Below are positions 34,024 through 45,859 of a stretch of 64,000 bases of DNA, in pieces. This DNA comes from Omphiscola glabra (lineage: Eukaryota > Mollusca > Gastropoda > Lymnaeidae), in the NCBI GenBank assembly GCA_964017045.1, contig OZ024808.1, positions 19,957,284 to 20,021,283 of the forward strand, read 5' to 3'. Position 1 is the first letter of the stretch, and each line of letters starts with the position of its first letter. A model generated the notes under the pieces. The model was not told the DNA's origin. It saw only the letters and a program-made list of their open reading frames with translations, and did not search any database. Position numbers and translations under genes: made by a program.

Positions 34024-35151
34024 TTACAGACCTGTCAAACTTCTCAACTTAACTCTCACAGATTTCATACTACAACACAGAAATGGGTTGATGGTCGAGT
34101 TTAGGAAAGACAACCAAAAGAAGAGTAAAATAGACCATTTCGGTTGGTCATATCCAATGTATTGGATGGTGACGAGGTACAGCGACGTCGGAATCCAGGA
34201 GACAGTGAAGGCCATAACGATGCATCCAATGGTCCGAATCGCCCTCATGTGTCGGTAGATATGACGAGGAATTCGAGAATCTGTTGAAGTGTGCGCACAG
34301 TTTTTTATTTTCGTTCCTTTGTTCTTGGGTCTGTTGGCATCTGCGTCGATCTTGTACTTAGATTGTCTTGAATTGGGTTCTGTAACATAACCCGCTGTCA
34401 TGTCGGATAATACAGTGATGCTTATGACGTCGACGGATGTTGTCAAATTTGTCTTTGAATTTTCAAGTGCTGAAGGTTTCTGAAGTTGATATTGTGGGGA
34501 ACGTTTGTTAAAACTCCAGATTTCTGTGAATATTCGAGCGTACAGAAAATAGGTCGCGATAATGGGTCCATAAAATGAGAATATTTAATATGAGATGAAT
34601 ATTTTCCTGTTAAGAACGTTAAAGCATAGGTTGCTCTCCCCGATCTGCTTCTCTGTTAACTCCAAACCCATCTTGTCAAATCCATTAATTTTTGGTAAAA
34701 GCGTAAGAGCGATTGGAAAAAGCCACGATGCGCCGATCATAATGCGTGCAGTTATTTTTTTCATCAACCTGTACTGCAAAGGTCTACACACGGCGATGTA
34801 TTTGTCAACGGCCATGCACAATATGTGACAAGCGTTCACGGAACACACAATATTTGTTACGGCCAGATAGACACTGCATGTGACCTTCCCGATATTCCAT
34901 TGTCCGTTCTCTATTATTGGTACGACTGACAAGGGCATAACTAGCGCTCCAAGAATGCTGCCAGAGACTGCCATGGAGCTCATAAACATAAAAGTCATAA
35001 AGGATTTATGAGCGGTTCTGTTTCTGCTGCTCGGCAGGACGATGGCAAGGAAGACAATCACATTTGAGCATACAGTAAACAGAGCAAAAACAAGGGCGGC
35101 AACCGCTAGAGCTACTAAAATTTCCAGATGAGATGTAATGTGTGTATCCAT
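34024..35151 (-). pseudogene. P4: R2 paralogue with a single nonsense codon
   Basis: The frame is continuous from ATG 35151 to the stop at 34024, except for one TAA at 34587-34585. It would otherwise encode about 375 residues. The stop replaces Leu189 of R2 (TTA to TAA) at the start of TM5; the next residues, IFSFYGPIIATYFLY, continue in the same frame. Asp2.50, DKY, loop 2 Cys, CWIP and NPFLC are all kept. The 5' splice-acceptor-like site and start are conserved with R2. So it is either a young pseudogene, a polymorphic null or a base-call error. A product ending after TM4 would not be a working receptor. Confidence 0.9.
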
Positions 35152-36000
35152 TTCAAAAGTTGTCTTAAAAGATAAGAAACAAATACGTTATTAAAACTGC
35201 ACTTAATTGCAATCGAGAACGTATTAACAAAGCGTCTTGATATTTCTTTTTTTGGGATAGTTTATTTTATCGGTTAAATATGTTAACGTAGAAGCATACC
35301 GTGGACATTTCGCGCTCAAGCCAAGAACTAAAACCCATCAAAATGAACAAAACTATTCTCTACAATTCATGTCTGGAAGAAAAATTAAAGTCAGGACCAT
35401 CAATATACATACACATACGTGAAGAGGTTATGCTTTTATTTCTTTGAAAGAAAAAAATAATTTAGCATAATTTTTTTTCCCGACTTTCCAATTTTCCATC
35501 GCTCTTCAACATGTGACCTCAGCATTCGACCTGCTTACCACAGTCTGGGTACGCCTCTGGATTTACAGTTAAAGCTTTAATATTAATTGGTTTGCATCAT
35601 ACTAGTAGGGTTGGTTTTGAAAAATCCGACTTACCTGCTAAATCTTTGATTGGAAACCTCATGTTTGATTAAAATAACACCCCAGAATTGCACACATGAC
35701 TATAAAAAATTGTACACATTAATTTATAAAGCAAACTAAATGGAACAAATGATATCTCAACACTTCCTCCACGTAATGCTTAATCTGATTAATGTAAGCA
35801 CAGCCACGGTGATATACCAAAATGAAAATGTCCGATAATTGTTGTTCACTAGTGGTATCGATCAAGTGGCGAGATTCCATTAAATCTGACAATAATCTAT
35901 GCGTACGGCCACACAGGGAACGCACAGCAACTACCCAGAACAATCAATGTTTTAAAGCTGAACCTAATCTGTTCGAACTTTGAACACATTTCAACTTTTA
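35152..36000. other. Upstream flank of P4
   Basis: The first 190 bp match the R2 upstream flank in reverse (ACGTTAAC, TTCTTGGC-type strings). The rest holds no recognised feature. Confidence 0.45.
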
Positions 36001-36034
36001 CATTGATGTTACACGGCGATAAAGTAACTTTTAT

Positions 36035-36340
36035 CTTTCCCTCTCTTTCAGTTTCCTCACGCTCTATCTTTCTCTTTTTCTTTTTACTCTCTATCTTTTT
36101 CTGTTTATCTTTCCTCTCTCTCTATTTCACTTTCCTCTTTTTCTTTCGTCTGTCTCTTTCTCACTTTCTACTACTCTCTTTCTATCTTTCTCTTTCCTCC
36201 CTCTTTCTCTTTCTTTTTCCTCTCTCTTTCATTTTTCTCCGTTCCTTCCTCCCTCCCCTGCCTCTCTCTCCACCCCTCTCTATTTCTCCCTCCCTCCCAC
36301 TCTCTCTCTCTCTCTCTCTCTCTGTGTGTCCGTGTGTGTG
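36035..36340. repeat. Pyrimidine-rich simple repeat
   Basis: About 300 bp of CTTTCT/CTCT sequence ending in GTGTGTGTG. The 122-codon open frame through it is compositional. Confidence 0.93.
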
Positions 36341-36539
36341 CAATTGTGCTTTAATATACAGTTATACTTAATGCCCAGAATGAAAACTGCACTCAATGAC
36401 ATTGCAGAGAACCACATGGGGTGCTTATATAAGCTAGGTGCGTACATTTTTAGTGTATAAAATATTTAAAAATCGATTTGCGACTACTAAAAAACTGTTT
36501 TAATACGTTAAATTCTGGGGTGATGAAAAATATTATTTC

Positions 36540-36905
36540 ATATTTGACGATCTAACCCAATCTATTGTTCATCTATCCTCATATAATCACAATCTAACTT
36601 CTCTTATTAGTCTTACACCAAATAAAAAGCATTAGACTAACGTCTCGTACTTAGTCTCACATCATTAAGTCACAATTCTAAATTAGTCTTGCATCATATA
36701 ATCATTCTAATATCTCTAACTTAGTCTTACAACTTGTAAATATTATAAATGCTATATCTTTATCTTGCACCATATAATCATAAATCCAGCTTTTCTAAAT
36801 TATTGTGACCTTATAATATCACAACTCTATTACTTCTCTTATTTAATCTAAACTCACATATTTAAACTTTCCCAAACTAAGTCTTGGTTCACTTGTTCAC
36901 GTTAC
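36540..36905. repeat. Degenerate tandem repeat, inverted partner of 15060-15660
   Basis: Contains CTAACTTAGTCTT and CATATAATCA units, the reverse complement of those upstream of R2. Confidence 0.7.
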
Positions 36906-36959
36906 GACAAGGTCTTTCATTTAATACGCAATGTAAGAAACAGTTAAATACGTCTAGAC

Positions 36960-37139
36960 CAGTCATAAGAGCCAAAAATCAGCAGCAGTACGTCAAACAA
37001 ATTATTTTTTGAGATCCAAATTTATTTTCAAGAAACATGCTTTTCAGATTCAAACCCGATTTCCGGCCGAATTTCCGAGCCGCACTCAGGTCGCTAAAGA
37101 GCCGCATGCGGCTCGCGAGCGGCGATTTGCCGACCACTG
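36960..37139. mobile_element. hAT-type MITE, CAGTGGTCGGCA family, 8-bp target duplication
   Basis: The right end, reversed, reads CAGTGGTCGGCAAATCGCC, and the left end is CAGTCATAAGAGCC. Perfect flanking repeats GTCTAGAC are at 36952-36959 and 37140-37147. The interior has GAGCCGCATGCGGCTC, a self-complementary core. It is absent from the paralogous position in the left arm, so it inserted after the duplication. Confidence 0.9.
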
Positions 37140-37277
37140 GTCTAGACTAATCCATCAAACACTTAACATCTTGTGAAAAAGTAGCAGCCTCTTCTTCCCA
37201 CACATTTTGAGATCCACGTTAGCAGACAGCCAGATAATGTTAAATACTTCTTGGTTAATCTGGTGCAATTAATGTCC

Positions 37278-37299
37278 ATCAGTGCATGGATTGAGTACA
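37278..37299 (-). repeat. Single unit matching the expanded 13-bp array of the left arm
   Basis: Reversed, it reads ACTCAATCCATGCACTGATG between flanks (AAACGTTTT and TTAA..GCACCA) that also border the array at 14525-14875. Confidence 0.75.
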
Positions 37300-37549
37300 T
37301 AAAAACGTTTCCGGTCCATCTACTCTGATGTAAGCCGATTAATTTGAAGAAGGCTGTGTCAGTCCAGAGTTAACAAATGTCACAGTTTTCTTTTTTACTT
37401 AATGTAAACACGTCAATGTTTTCAATGCAACGATTTATCATCGTATCTCGGGTGATTGTTTTGTAGTTCAAAAATTAAAGTTATGAAATTTCTGGTAATA
37501 TTCCTGTAATTTTCGTGTAATATTCGGTAATATTCGTGTACTTTTCGTT

Positions 37550-37865
37550 AACATTTTTTCATCTATTACAAAAATCTACATTGATTCATCTACTAAAATA
37601 TTCTAAATTTATTCATCTACCACACTAATCTATATTGATGCATCTATCACAACAAACAATATTTATTCAGATAAATCAATGTAGAAAATTGTAGTAGATG
37701 AATAAATGTAAATTTTTGTAGTAGATACTAACGCAATCTATATTTATTCCTCTACTACAACAATCTATATTTATTCATCTATTACAACAATGTTCATTTT
37801 TCATATAATGTAACAATCTACATTTTTCATCTAATACAACGATCTACAATTATTTTTGCATTAAA
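37550..37865. repeat. TAGATTGTTG minisatellite, inverted copy
   Basis: TTCATCTACTACAACAATCT units, the reverse complement of 12120-12420, with some internal units in the opposite orientation (37675-37725). Confidence 0.85.
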
Positions 37866-38450
37866 AGCTTCCTTCATTCAAACATAATAATATCATTTTC
37901 TTCTGCCTCTTCTCTAATTGGACATTCGACAAACACGCATCGGTTGCGTTGATCTAAGCTAGGAGTCCATCTGATGAATATTTGTGGAGTAGGGAGAGCA
38001 TCTTGGGAAAAAAATCAAGCTTGTGATTATTTTCCGGGTAGATCATATTTTTCTTTGAAGCACGGTGAAATGTTAAACCACACGTTTAAAAATGTCACAC
38101 GAAGCACAAACACGCGTTTTAGTAAATCTCATTAAGCACGCAATTTACCTTCCACAGACCATTTGAACAAATGACAAATTAAACAACATTGATGCACGGG
38201 GATCTCGTTGCGTCCATCATCAAACATTGCTTGGAGACGGGTGAAATGGTGATACGAAATCAGTTGCATCACGCTAATGCAAACTGCATTAGATGGACCG
38301 TCCCCACCGTCATTGACAGACGTGGTAGGCCAGATTACAATAACATTATTACTATTATTACACAAACTAAAATGTGTGACCGCTCCCACCATTGTATCAG
38401 AGACTAAATATAACAATCAGGGGAACTATCGGAGACCAATTAACTAATGA

Positions 38451-40327
38451 CGAGCGATCGGCAAAGGCATTAACTTTTAAACAGCTAAATCAAAAAAACG
38501 TTTAGCCGGCACTTTGAGATTTCAATAGGAAATGTCAGAAATACGGTAAATTATGTTGACTTTGGCAATGGTTGACTTACAGTAAAACTGTTAAATTGGG
38601 CAGTGCCTGACATAAATTAAATCTATTAAAAAATTAAAATTAACCCCAGAAGACGGACAAATTGTTTAATTTTTAATGGAAATGTCCGACATAAAGTAAA
38701 TCGTATCAACAAAGGCAATGGTTGACATGCAATAGATATTTTTTAAAAACATACCATCTCTTTTATTATAATTTGGTTAACGAGGATGACGCAAGAACAC
38801 CATATTTCCTACCTTTCCTTTGAGATGTTCTAGGATAATTTAAGTATTTATATTATCTGTCCATCTCTTACATTTACACAATCACCTTCTCACGATGTAA
38901 AACTTGTAATGTAATAAAAGCCTCTTAGTTTAAGTTGATATTGAGGAAACAAAACTGAATCACACGTAAAATTTTAGGATGTGGCGGTGCGCTTTCAATC
39001 GGATCGGAAATGTGTCAATTACCCACATCCCCCTTTTTTTATTCCACTCCCCATGCACCGTATTAAAATAATTTGTAGAAATCACTTAAAAGTTGGAATC
39101 GGATACAAAATCCCCGCCCTTGGTGTGAGAGAGAGAGAGCTTCAATTATACAATGAAGTGTAACAACAAGGTTCGTGAAGTGTTTGTTTCATTTTGGTTC
39201 GAAGTGTTGACTGCTTCACTGGCAGTTCTTCGTGGTCTACATAAGAAAGGACGATTTTGTGAGATTTTAAAGAAGTAAATGAACAATAGTGTATGGTAAA
39301 AAGTTATTTATTATCGATCAATGAAAATTGACTTTCGTAATCCATGTTTGGAGTGAAAAAAAAATATTTTTTAATTCTTGTAAAAACACTTGTCCAAAGA
39401 ATATATTCGCTGAATAAAACGTAAACACCTTTGAGGAAATGCACGAAGTCTATGCATCTTATGGATCTTCTAGAACAACGATGACCTGCTATAAATTAAA
39501 AGTGTTGATCGGAAGGTTCTTACCAAATGACTTCTGAGAATGTCGGGAATGATATAAACCAATTTCATTTCTTACTTTCTGTTTCAAACATCATGTCATA
39601 GACCGTATTCAACGGTGAGTAGGCAGGTGGCCGGTCAGTATGATTTGTTCATGAAAAAGCATTCCGACTAGTAGGTGTGGTTACCCTCTGAGGATTCTGT
39701 TCCAAACGTGAATGCGTCTCGCCACCTTGTACGATCCATAGCAAGCGTTTCCCTCAAACTCAGGTCGATGTCTATTTATTTGATGGAAGCTTTTTTTTAG
39801 ACAGTTCTTGTTTCTGGCGCCAGCTGAAAGTTTTCCATAGGATAATTTATTTCATATTAGATTTTTTAGTAAGTCGGCTATGTGGTATTCTCGCAAAATA
39901 CCTTACTCATCTAGCTTGACCTTGCAATTTACCCTGATCAATTGGATTGCTCATGCAACATTCCCTGCTCATCTGGCTTGTCGAAACGTGGTCATCTGGC
40001 TTGTCTAACCTTGTTCATCTGACTTTCCCGTACTGTAAGAGTGACGATAAAATCAGCCAGTTAGGAGAACATCTGTCACCTCAGGCTTAAAGCTTTGTGT
40101 ATATACAGCGTAGGTAAGAATGGTTTAAATGTATATCATGTCTGTTTCTCACTGACCACCTCTCGCTAGCTATATATGAGCATGTTTATACTACACAGAA
40201 CTAATAGCAAGTGACAAAGACATCCACCTAAGCGCACTCTTTTTTCGGTTGATACAAACAAAACCTAAAAACCTTCGAATCTCATTAATGAAAATAAAAT
40301 CCCGATCACTCCACAAAGCCACTAATC
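38451..40327. other. Spacer between P4 arm and R5
   Basis: No repeat family or gene was recognised. A short run of GAGAGAGAGA lies near 39128. The R5 promoter should lie in the right part, but no motif stands out beyond generic TATA-like strings near 40170. Confidence 0.35.
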
Positions 40328-41572
40328 ATGAATCTAACGTTAAACAAAAGTCCGGACGTTTACATACCCGCCAGTTTTGAGAACATCAGCCCTGGGGTAC
40401 TGGTCACCGTGTCCGTCATCATCAGCACGGTGGCCGTCTTCACTGTGTCATCTAACGTCGTCGTCATCGTCGCCCTGGTCAAGTCCAGGAGGTCGGACAA
40501 CAGAAATGTCATCTCCAGGTCACAGGACAACGGGATCACGAAGTTGACCATGGAGTCTATGGCTGTTGCCGATGTCCTTTTCGGCGTTTTCCTCATACCG
40601 ATGTTCGCCATGGAAGTGATCAACAAAGGAAGATGGGAATTCGGAAGTGAACTTTGCAGGATCAGAAAAATCCTTAACAATGCGTTGTGCGGTGTGTCAA
40701 TTTATCATGTGTTCTTCATGGCCCTGGATAGATTTTTGGCCATATGTAAACCGATGCTGTATCGCCTTCTGACAGTCAGGCATGGTTACGCGATGGTTGC
40801 TCTTTCGTGGGTGATTCCTGGTGTGGTGTTCATGCTGGTGGAGGGATCTGGCTGTAACCATATCGGAGTTGAGGATCGGGAAATCGCTTTTGAGAAGAAC
40901 CGAATATGTGGGAGTGTGTATAACATGGATGTCTTCTTAATCGTTTTTACCCTATGTTTTTATATCCCATTTGTGGCGGCCGCAATTCTTTACGTGTTCG
41001 TGTTAAGAGAAATCCGAAACTTTCACAAACGAACGCCGCGTTACGAGGGTCCCAGTGTTGGCGAGAAATTATCAGGTCTGAAGACGAAACTTAAGGGCAT
41101 CTCCATAGGTTCAAGTTCGGGTACCAAACCGGCTATCGAGCTGACAAGTGAGAAATCTATCAGCAGCTTAAGTGAGTTAAATTTGTCAACGGCAGACGAC
41201 CCGCCGATAAACAATGAAGCACAAAAATCTCCAACCCACATACAAGACGTGAATCTCATCACGTGTGTAGGAAATAAAGAGGTGGTTGCCATAAGCAAGG
41301 ACTCCAAGAATAAGGCGAAGCCAGGGTCAACAAACAGGAATCTCAAGGCTTATAGAACGATCGGGTGCATGTTCTTCTGGTTTACGCTCTGCTGGGTCCC
41401 TACCTGGATATTTTCTTATGTCCTGGTTCACTCTGAGTATTCAGTGTCGGGTTGGGTAATAATTTCCTTGACGCTCCTGGCGTATTTCAACGCGGGCGTC
41501 AACCCCTTCATTTACTGTTTCATAAGATCAGTTCGTCTGTCAGTGAAGTCATTGATTTGTCCAAATATGTGA
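40328..41572 (+). CDS. R5: intact rhodopsin-class GPCR, most canonical motifs
   Basis: A 414-residue seven-helix receptor in one exon, the longest of the set. Asn43 (1.50) and Asp82 (2.50) are present, with Cys110 (3.25) and loop 2 Cys at 176 or 194. The DRY box is DRF (134-136), a mild change. CWVP is at 355-358 and NPFIY at 392-396. Position 3.32 is Asn117. Loop 3 is long (about residues 232-337), rich in Ser, Thr and Lys, and ends in NRNLKAYRTIG. NLT and NKS near the N-terminus (residues 2 and 6) are potential glycosylation sites. Base composition is clearly richer in G and C than R1-R3. Likely poly(A) signal AATAAA near 41964. No partner copy was found in the left arm. Ligand unknown. Confidence 0.93.
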   Translation: MNLTLNKSPDVYIPASFENISPGVLVTVSVIISTVAVFTVSSNVVVIVALVKSRRSDNRNVISRSQDNGITKLTMESMAVADVLFGVFLIPMFAMEVINKGRWEFGSELCRIRKILNNALCGVSIYHVFFMALDRFLAICKPMLYRLLTVRHGYAMVALSWVIPGVVFMLVEGSGCNHIGVEDREIAFEKNRICGSVYNMDVFLIVFTLCFYIPFVAAAILYVFVLREIRNFHKRTPRYEGPSVGEKLSGLKTKLKGISIGSSSGTKPAIELTSEKSISSLSELNLSTADDPPINNEAQKSPTHIQDVNLITCVGNKEVVAISKDSKNKAKPGSTNRNLKAYRTIGCMFFWFTLCWVPTWIFSYVLVHSEYSVSGWVIISLTLLAYFNAGVNPFIYCFIRSVRLSVKSLICPNM

Positions 41573-43440
41573 ATTGAACTTGTGAAGTTTGAACATTTCA
41601 GTTAAAGTTTCGTTGAATTTCTGTCTATATTTGTTTGTGCTGGTTATTTTATGTTTTAGTAGTCCTTAAATATTTTTTACAGCACTGCGGGGTTCCCCCT
41701 TGATTTAAACAGAAATATATTTTCTTATCCACGGCATGTTTTCAGCCCACCATGGCAGAGTTTTTAAAAGTTTGCAAATAAGTCTGATTTTCTGGGTCTT
41801 CCCTCGTCCACTGACACCCAGTCACCCTTGTTTACGAATGGAAGCTGCCCCTTGTTTAACAACCAATGCTCTATAGCTTTGTTTAGGCTTAAAATGATTA
41901 AAACGATGTACTTTTTTATATTTGACACCGTTGTTGAGTTTTATTACGTATTTCAGTAGTGAAAATAAAATTTTAAGAAAATACAATAAAAAATAAAAAC
42001 TATCTACTCACACCTTACCTTTGTGGAGCTTTTTAAAATAAAGACATTTTAAACATCACGATAAATTTTACTTTTCTATGATGGTTTCTATTTATTGTTT
42101 AATTTGCGTCAAATAAAAAAATTTCATGTTGTATTCAAATATGACACACAGAAAATGGTTGTTTAACTGAAATATGAAAATCTCACACAAACAGAATTTA
42201 TTTAAACGAAATACTGGAAATCTCAAAGACACTTTGTAGAATTGAAATCTGAAATAATGAAAGACATTTTGATGAATTCAAATATGAAACTATTCAAAAC
42301 ATTTTGTTAAAATAAAATTTAAAAACGATTAAAACACATTTTCTTTATAAGAAATATGAAACTCTAAAACACAAATTTTTAAATCAAAGAATGAAAAATG
42401 TATGAAAAAAATCTCAAGTGAATTTAAGTCAAAAGGCAGCCCACACACACAAATTTGTGGTTGAGTGATCAGTCTTTATACCGCAACAGTAGTAAGTTAA
42501 AATGGAATTTAAAAAAAAAAGCAATGATACCATTTAAATAGACAACAAATACATATTACTTTTTATAGATGTGTCTTTAAGATTGTCTCTCTGACATTTT
42601 GTGGGATTTTATTTTTTGCTTCAGCTTATCCTGACATTGACCCCATAATCAAGTTTATGTCATCCACTAAACATCAGTTCAATTAAAATGTACCAAATTC
42701 AAAAAAAAAAAAAAAAATAAAAAAAAAAATATAAAAAAAAATCTATATTTAATAACAAACCAAACAATCAACTTTTTGTTTCTATTTTAAGTTCATCAAA
42801 TCTATAAACACTTATGCCAAAACGCAATGATTTAATTTAACACAAAAAAACAAACAAACTTGATTTTAATAGTCGCAACATCATTTTATTCAAACATAAC
42901 GGTAAGAAAGATTAAGCAATGGAGGACACAATCGAACTAAATTATTAATAGCATCGATCAAAAAAAAGAACAAACAAAATTATTAATTTACGTCAACGGG
43001 TACTTTAGTACGTAGCGTATAGCAAATTGTTGATTTCTTTATGTCATATTAATTGGCTGAGCATTTTGTTCCAATAAAAGTCACGCTTTTCAGCAATCAG
43101 ATTATCTCCATGGTCGAAATAGACTATTATAGTTGATAAAACGATTCTCTTCGCTCTATATAAACTAAAAATTCCACCACATCATTCCATAACTATGACA
43201 CTAAAGTGGGTTGCATTAAAAGGAATCATTATTATTGGAGTCGGCATCAATAAACCATCACGAGTCTTGATTTAATTTGTTACGCACTAAAACCAATCTA
43301 AAAAAAAAAAAAATAAGAATTGTATTTGCTGGACGAAATCTTTATTTAAGAATGTCTTTAATTTCACCTACTACTATATCTGTTACTACATGCAAGATTT
43401 GTTAATCACCTTTAATAAAATAAATGCTGTATCCCGTCTT
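41573..43440. other. Spacer downstream of R5, AT-rich with a degenerate tandem tract
   Basis: 42120-42410 holds an irregular repeat of about 55 bp (GAAATATGAAA..CTC.AA.ACA..TTT). Long A runs lie at 42700-42740. No gene. Confidence 0.5.
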
Positions 43441-43442
43441 CG

Positions 43443-44680
43443 TTATCTACTTGGTGACAGCGGATGGACACATATATACTTAGTGACAGCGGATGGACAC
43501 ATCACTGATCTTATGGCCATTCTGACAGAACGGTTGCTACAGTACAGCACAGGGTTTAGAGCTGAGCTTGAGTATGCAGACCAGGAAACGGACACCATGA
43601 ACCAGCTTGGGGTGGGCTTGTTCTCAACAGAAACACAAACAGCAAGATCCAAGATGGCAGCCAGCAGACCGTGAAACAGATCATGACCAGACCAATAGTG
43701 CGAAATGCTTTTGTGTTTCTGTCCGGCGAGCTCTTTTTAGAATCGGTAAAATCCGAAGTTTTTATATCCCCAACGCTGTTGGAAGATACAGCTATAAAGG
43801 AAATACGAGATATGTCTTCATCTGTAGATCCATTACATATCTTCATATTTATACCAACTTTTACAGTCGAGATACTACTTGCTGGCGATTCAATTTTCCT
43901 AGATACGATACTTTCAAAATGTACTTGAGTATCTGCGTCTTTGGTGATTTGGCATTTGAAACGAAGTCCAGGAGGTTTTTTAATCTTCACCAGCTTTCAA
44001 ATGATCAGCAAAAAAAAAAACAAAAAAAAAAATGAAAATACATAACAAAGAAAGGAACGACGTAGGTAAATATAAATGCAATGATGAACTCGGCTTTAAA
44101 GTTGAACATGCTGCAGGCGTTGGTCATATTCATGCAGTCATCAAACTCATGTACGCCTATTACGATCCACAACATGAGAAATAAAGACGGAATCATCCAC
44201 GATAGACATATCATGACGTATGCATGCTTGTGGGATAAAAGTCTGTATCTCAGTGGGTGGCAAACGGCGAGATAGCGGCCAAGGGCCATACAGAAAACGT
44301 GAAAGCAAGGCACACCGCTTAGTAAATAGTCCAAACAATACTTAACAATGCACATCCGGAATCCAAGCACCCACTTTCCGTTGTGAATGACTTCTATAAT
44401 ACCCAAGGGCATAATGAGAACCGCCAGGAGTGCGTCCGAGATGGCCATGGATGACATCAGGTGCTTGGTGATCTCGTTCCGACGTGAATTCACCCGTTTC
44501 CGGTCGTTGATGATAGATGAAATAAGAGTTTTAATGATTGTAACATTTGAAAGATAAGCGTAACTCGTTCTTAGAACAAGGAAAAACGTATGTTACCACG
44601 AGAATATGTGGATGTGCAGTCAGTATGACAGAATTTTCTAGTATGGTCAGCCCGAGTTTGACACATTCGGATAAGTTCAT
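43443..44680 (-). pseudogene. P6: frameshifted paralogue of R8
   Basis: Reading down from ATG 44680 (MNLSECVKLGLT, matching the R8 N-terminus), TM1 is broken by one extra T in a T run near 44588. The frame then runs from TM2 to TM5 (Asp in MAISDALLA; CIVKYCLDYLL keeps the aminergic Asp3.32). At TM5 two T tracts (A runs at 44010-44032) replace coding sequence. Loop 3 and TM6 (CWLPSW) follow in another frame, and a further shift in loop 3 outside TM6 precedes TM7 (WSAYSSSALNPVLY). The DRY box is GRY. A 33-bp tandem duplication spans the C-terminus around 43452-43505. With three frame breaks it cannot make a receptor. Confidence 0.9.
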
Positions 44681-44722
44681 CTTGATCACAGTGCAGCGAG
44701 AGAGAATATTTTCATTTGTCAT

Positions 44723-45380
44723 GAATAAACGCTTCCGGGAGAGTAAAACAGTATTTTACCTCATTTTAGCCAATTCTTCTTATGTTGATGACTTTCCTGA
44801 CAATAGTGACTTTCCCAGATATCTTTGATGAGTTGTTAATTTGTTGTCATATCATATAATGACATTTTTAAAAGCATTTGCACATCCAGTGATGATTTGT
44901 ATACACAATTCCTGCTAAATACTTCATAACTTTGAATTTGAATTTTTTTAATCGGAAAATGATTTCACAGATTGTAGTATAAAAAAATCAACACAATATC
45001 TAGGAATATGGTTGACTATCGAATTTGGAAAAAAATGTAGAAACGAAATGCCACGCGGGGGGGGGGGGGGGGGGGGGGGGATAGAAGGCATCAAATAAAC
45101 TTTGGTTAGTTTGAATTAGGAGTAAGATACACAGTTCTTAAAAAAAAGTAAAGTGAGTACATTGCAGTCTTTGTCATTAATTAAAATAGTTTTTTTTTTT
45201 TGGTTTAATTTTAAGTATTTTTAATGACGCCAATTATTGTTTTCTCTCATTATAAATATCGTTAACGTGTTATTATTTCGGCTTTTTTTAAAAATTAATA
45301 TTTAAAGACATGTTTCGCAAATTTAACAACCAGCCATTGAAATTAAATTAACCTTATAATATTTAGCACGAGTTGAGAAC
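44723..45380. other. Spacer with a 24-base G run
   Basis: Poly(G) at 45057-45080. Otherwise AT-rich, nothing recognised. Confidence 0.5.
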
Positions 45381-45384
45381 GATC

Positions 45385-45850
45385 CATCAGCTCTCGGAAT
45401 CTTATGGGACCATAAAGTCTTCTCCTTCTTCTATATATTAAGGGCTCGCGATCAGTGCATTGATCATTCTGGCTCCTATGTATGTAGAGGGGATATGCAA
45501 TGGCTCTGTGCATGGTTTTGAAAGGAATATTTCACAGGTTGCAAGGACTACTCTGCGAGGGTATCATGAACTGAGGTCGTGGTGGGGTGGGGGGGGGGTT
45601 TCGGAGGCCGGAGGCAATAGGCGCAAATGTGTCAAGTGTTGTCGCCTCAACTGTTTCTTTTGGAAGCTTGTTCCAGTCCCTGATTGGCTTTGGAAAGGAA
45701 TGAGCAGTTCCTGTACTGTGTTCTTGTTGTTACGAGCTGGAACTGCATGTCAAAGCCTCGTCGTTGTCTGCGGGTTGGAAAAAAGGGGGGGGGGGGTTTA
45801 CGGGTTTCTGTTTAATGCTGGAGCCCATTATTTATCTTGCACATCACGGA
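45385..45850 (-). mobile_element. LINE 3' end remnant
   Basis: Read in reverse, RGFDMQFQLVTTRTQYRNCS, then after a one-base shift PIRDWNKLPKETVEATTLDT, is the usual C-terminal tail of a LINE reverse transcriptase protein. Downstream, a YRRRRR-type tract and a short 3' UTR follow. Poly(C)/poly(G) tracts at 45582 and 45785 have disrupted it. Confidence 0.65.
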
Positions 45851-45859
45851 GAGCCTAAA

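Larger units (their letters stand above)
33960..38450 (-). repeat. Right arm of the inverted segmental duplication (P4 arm)
   Basis: Reverse-complement partner of 11800-17970. Coding, 3' flank, 5' flank and more than 3 kb of upstream non-coding sequence correspond. It lacks the minisatellites expanded on the left and contains a hAT MITE (36960-37139) missing from the left. Confidence 0.85.

Noticed and set aside
34024..35151. P4 as two separate short genes (188 and 140 codons)
   Set aside because: Both lie in the same frame, separated by one TAA, and together align end to end with R2.
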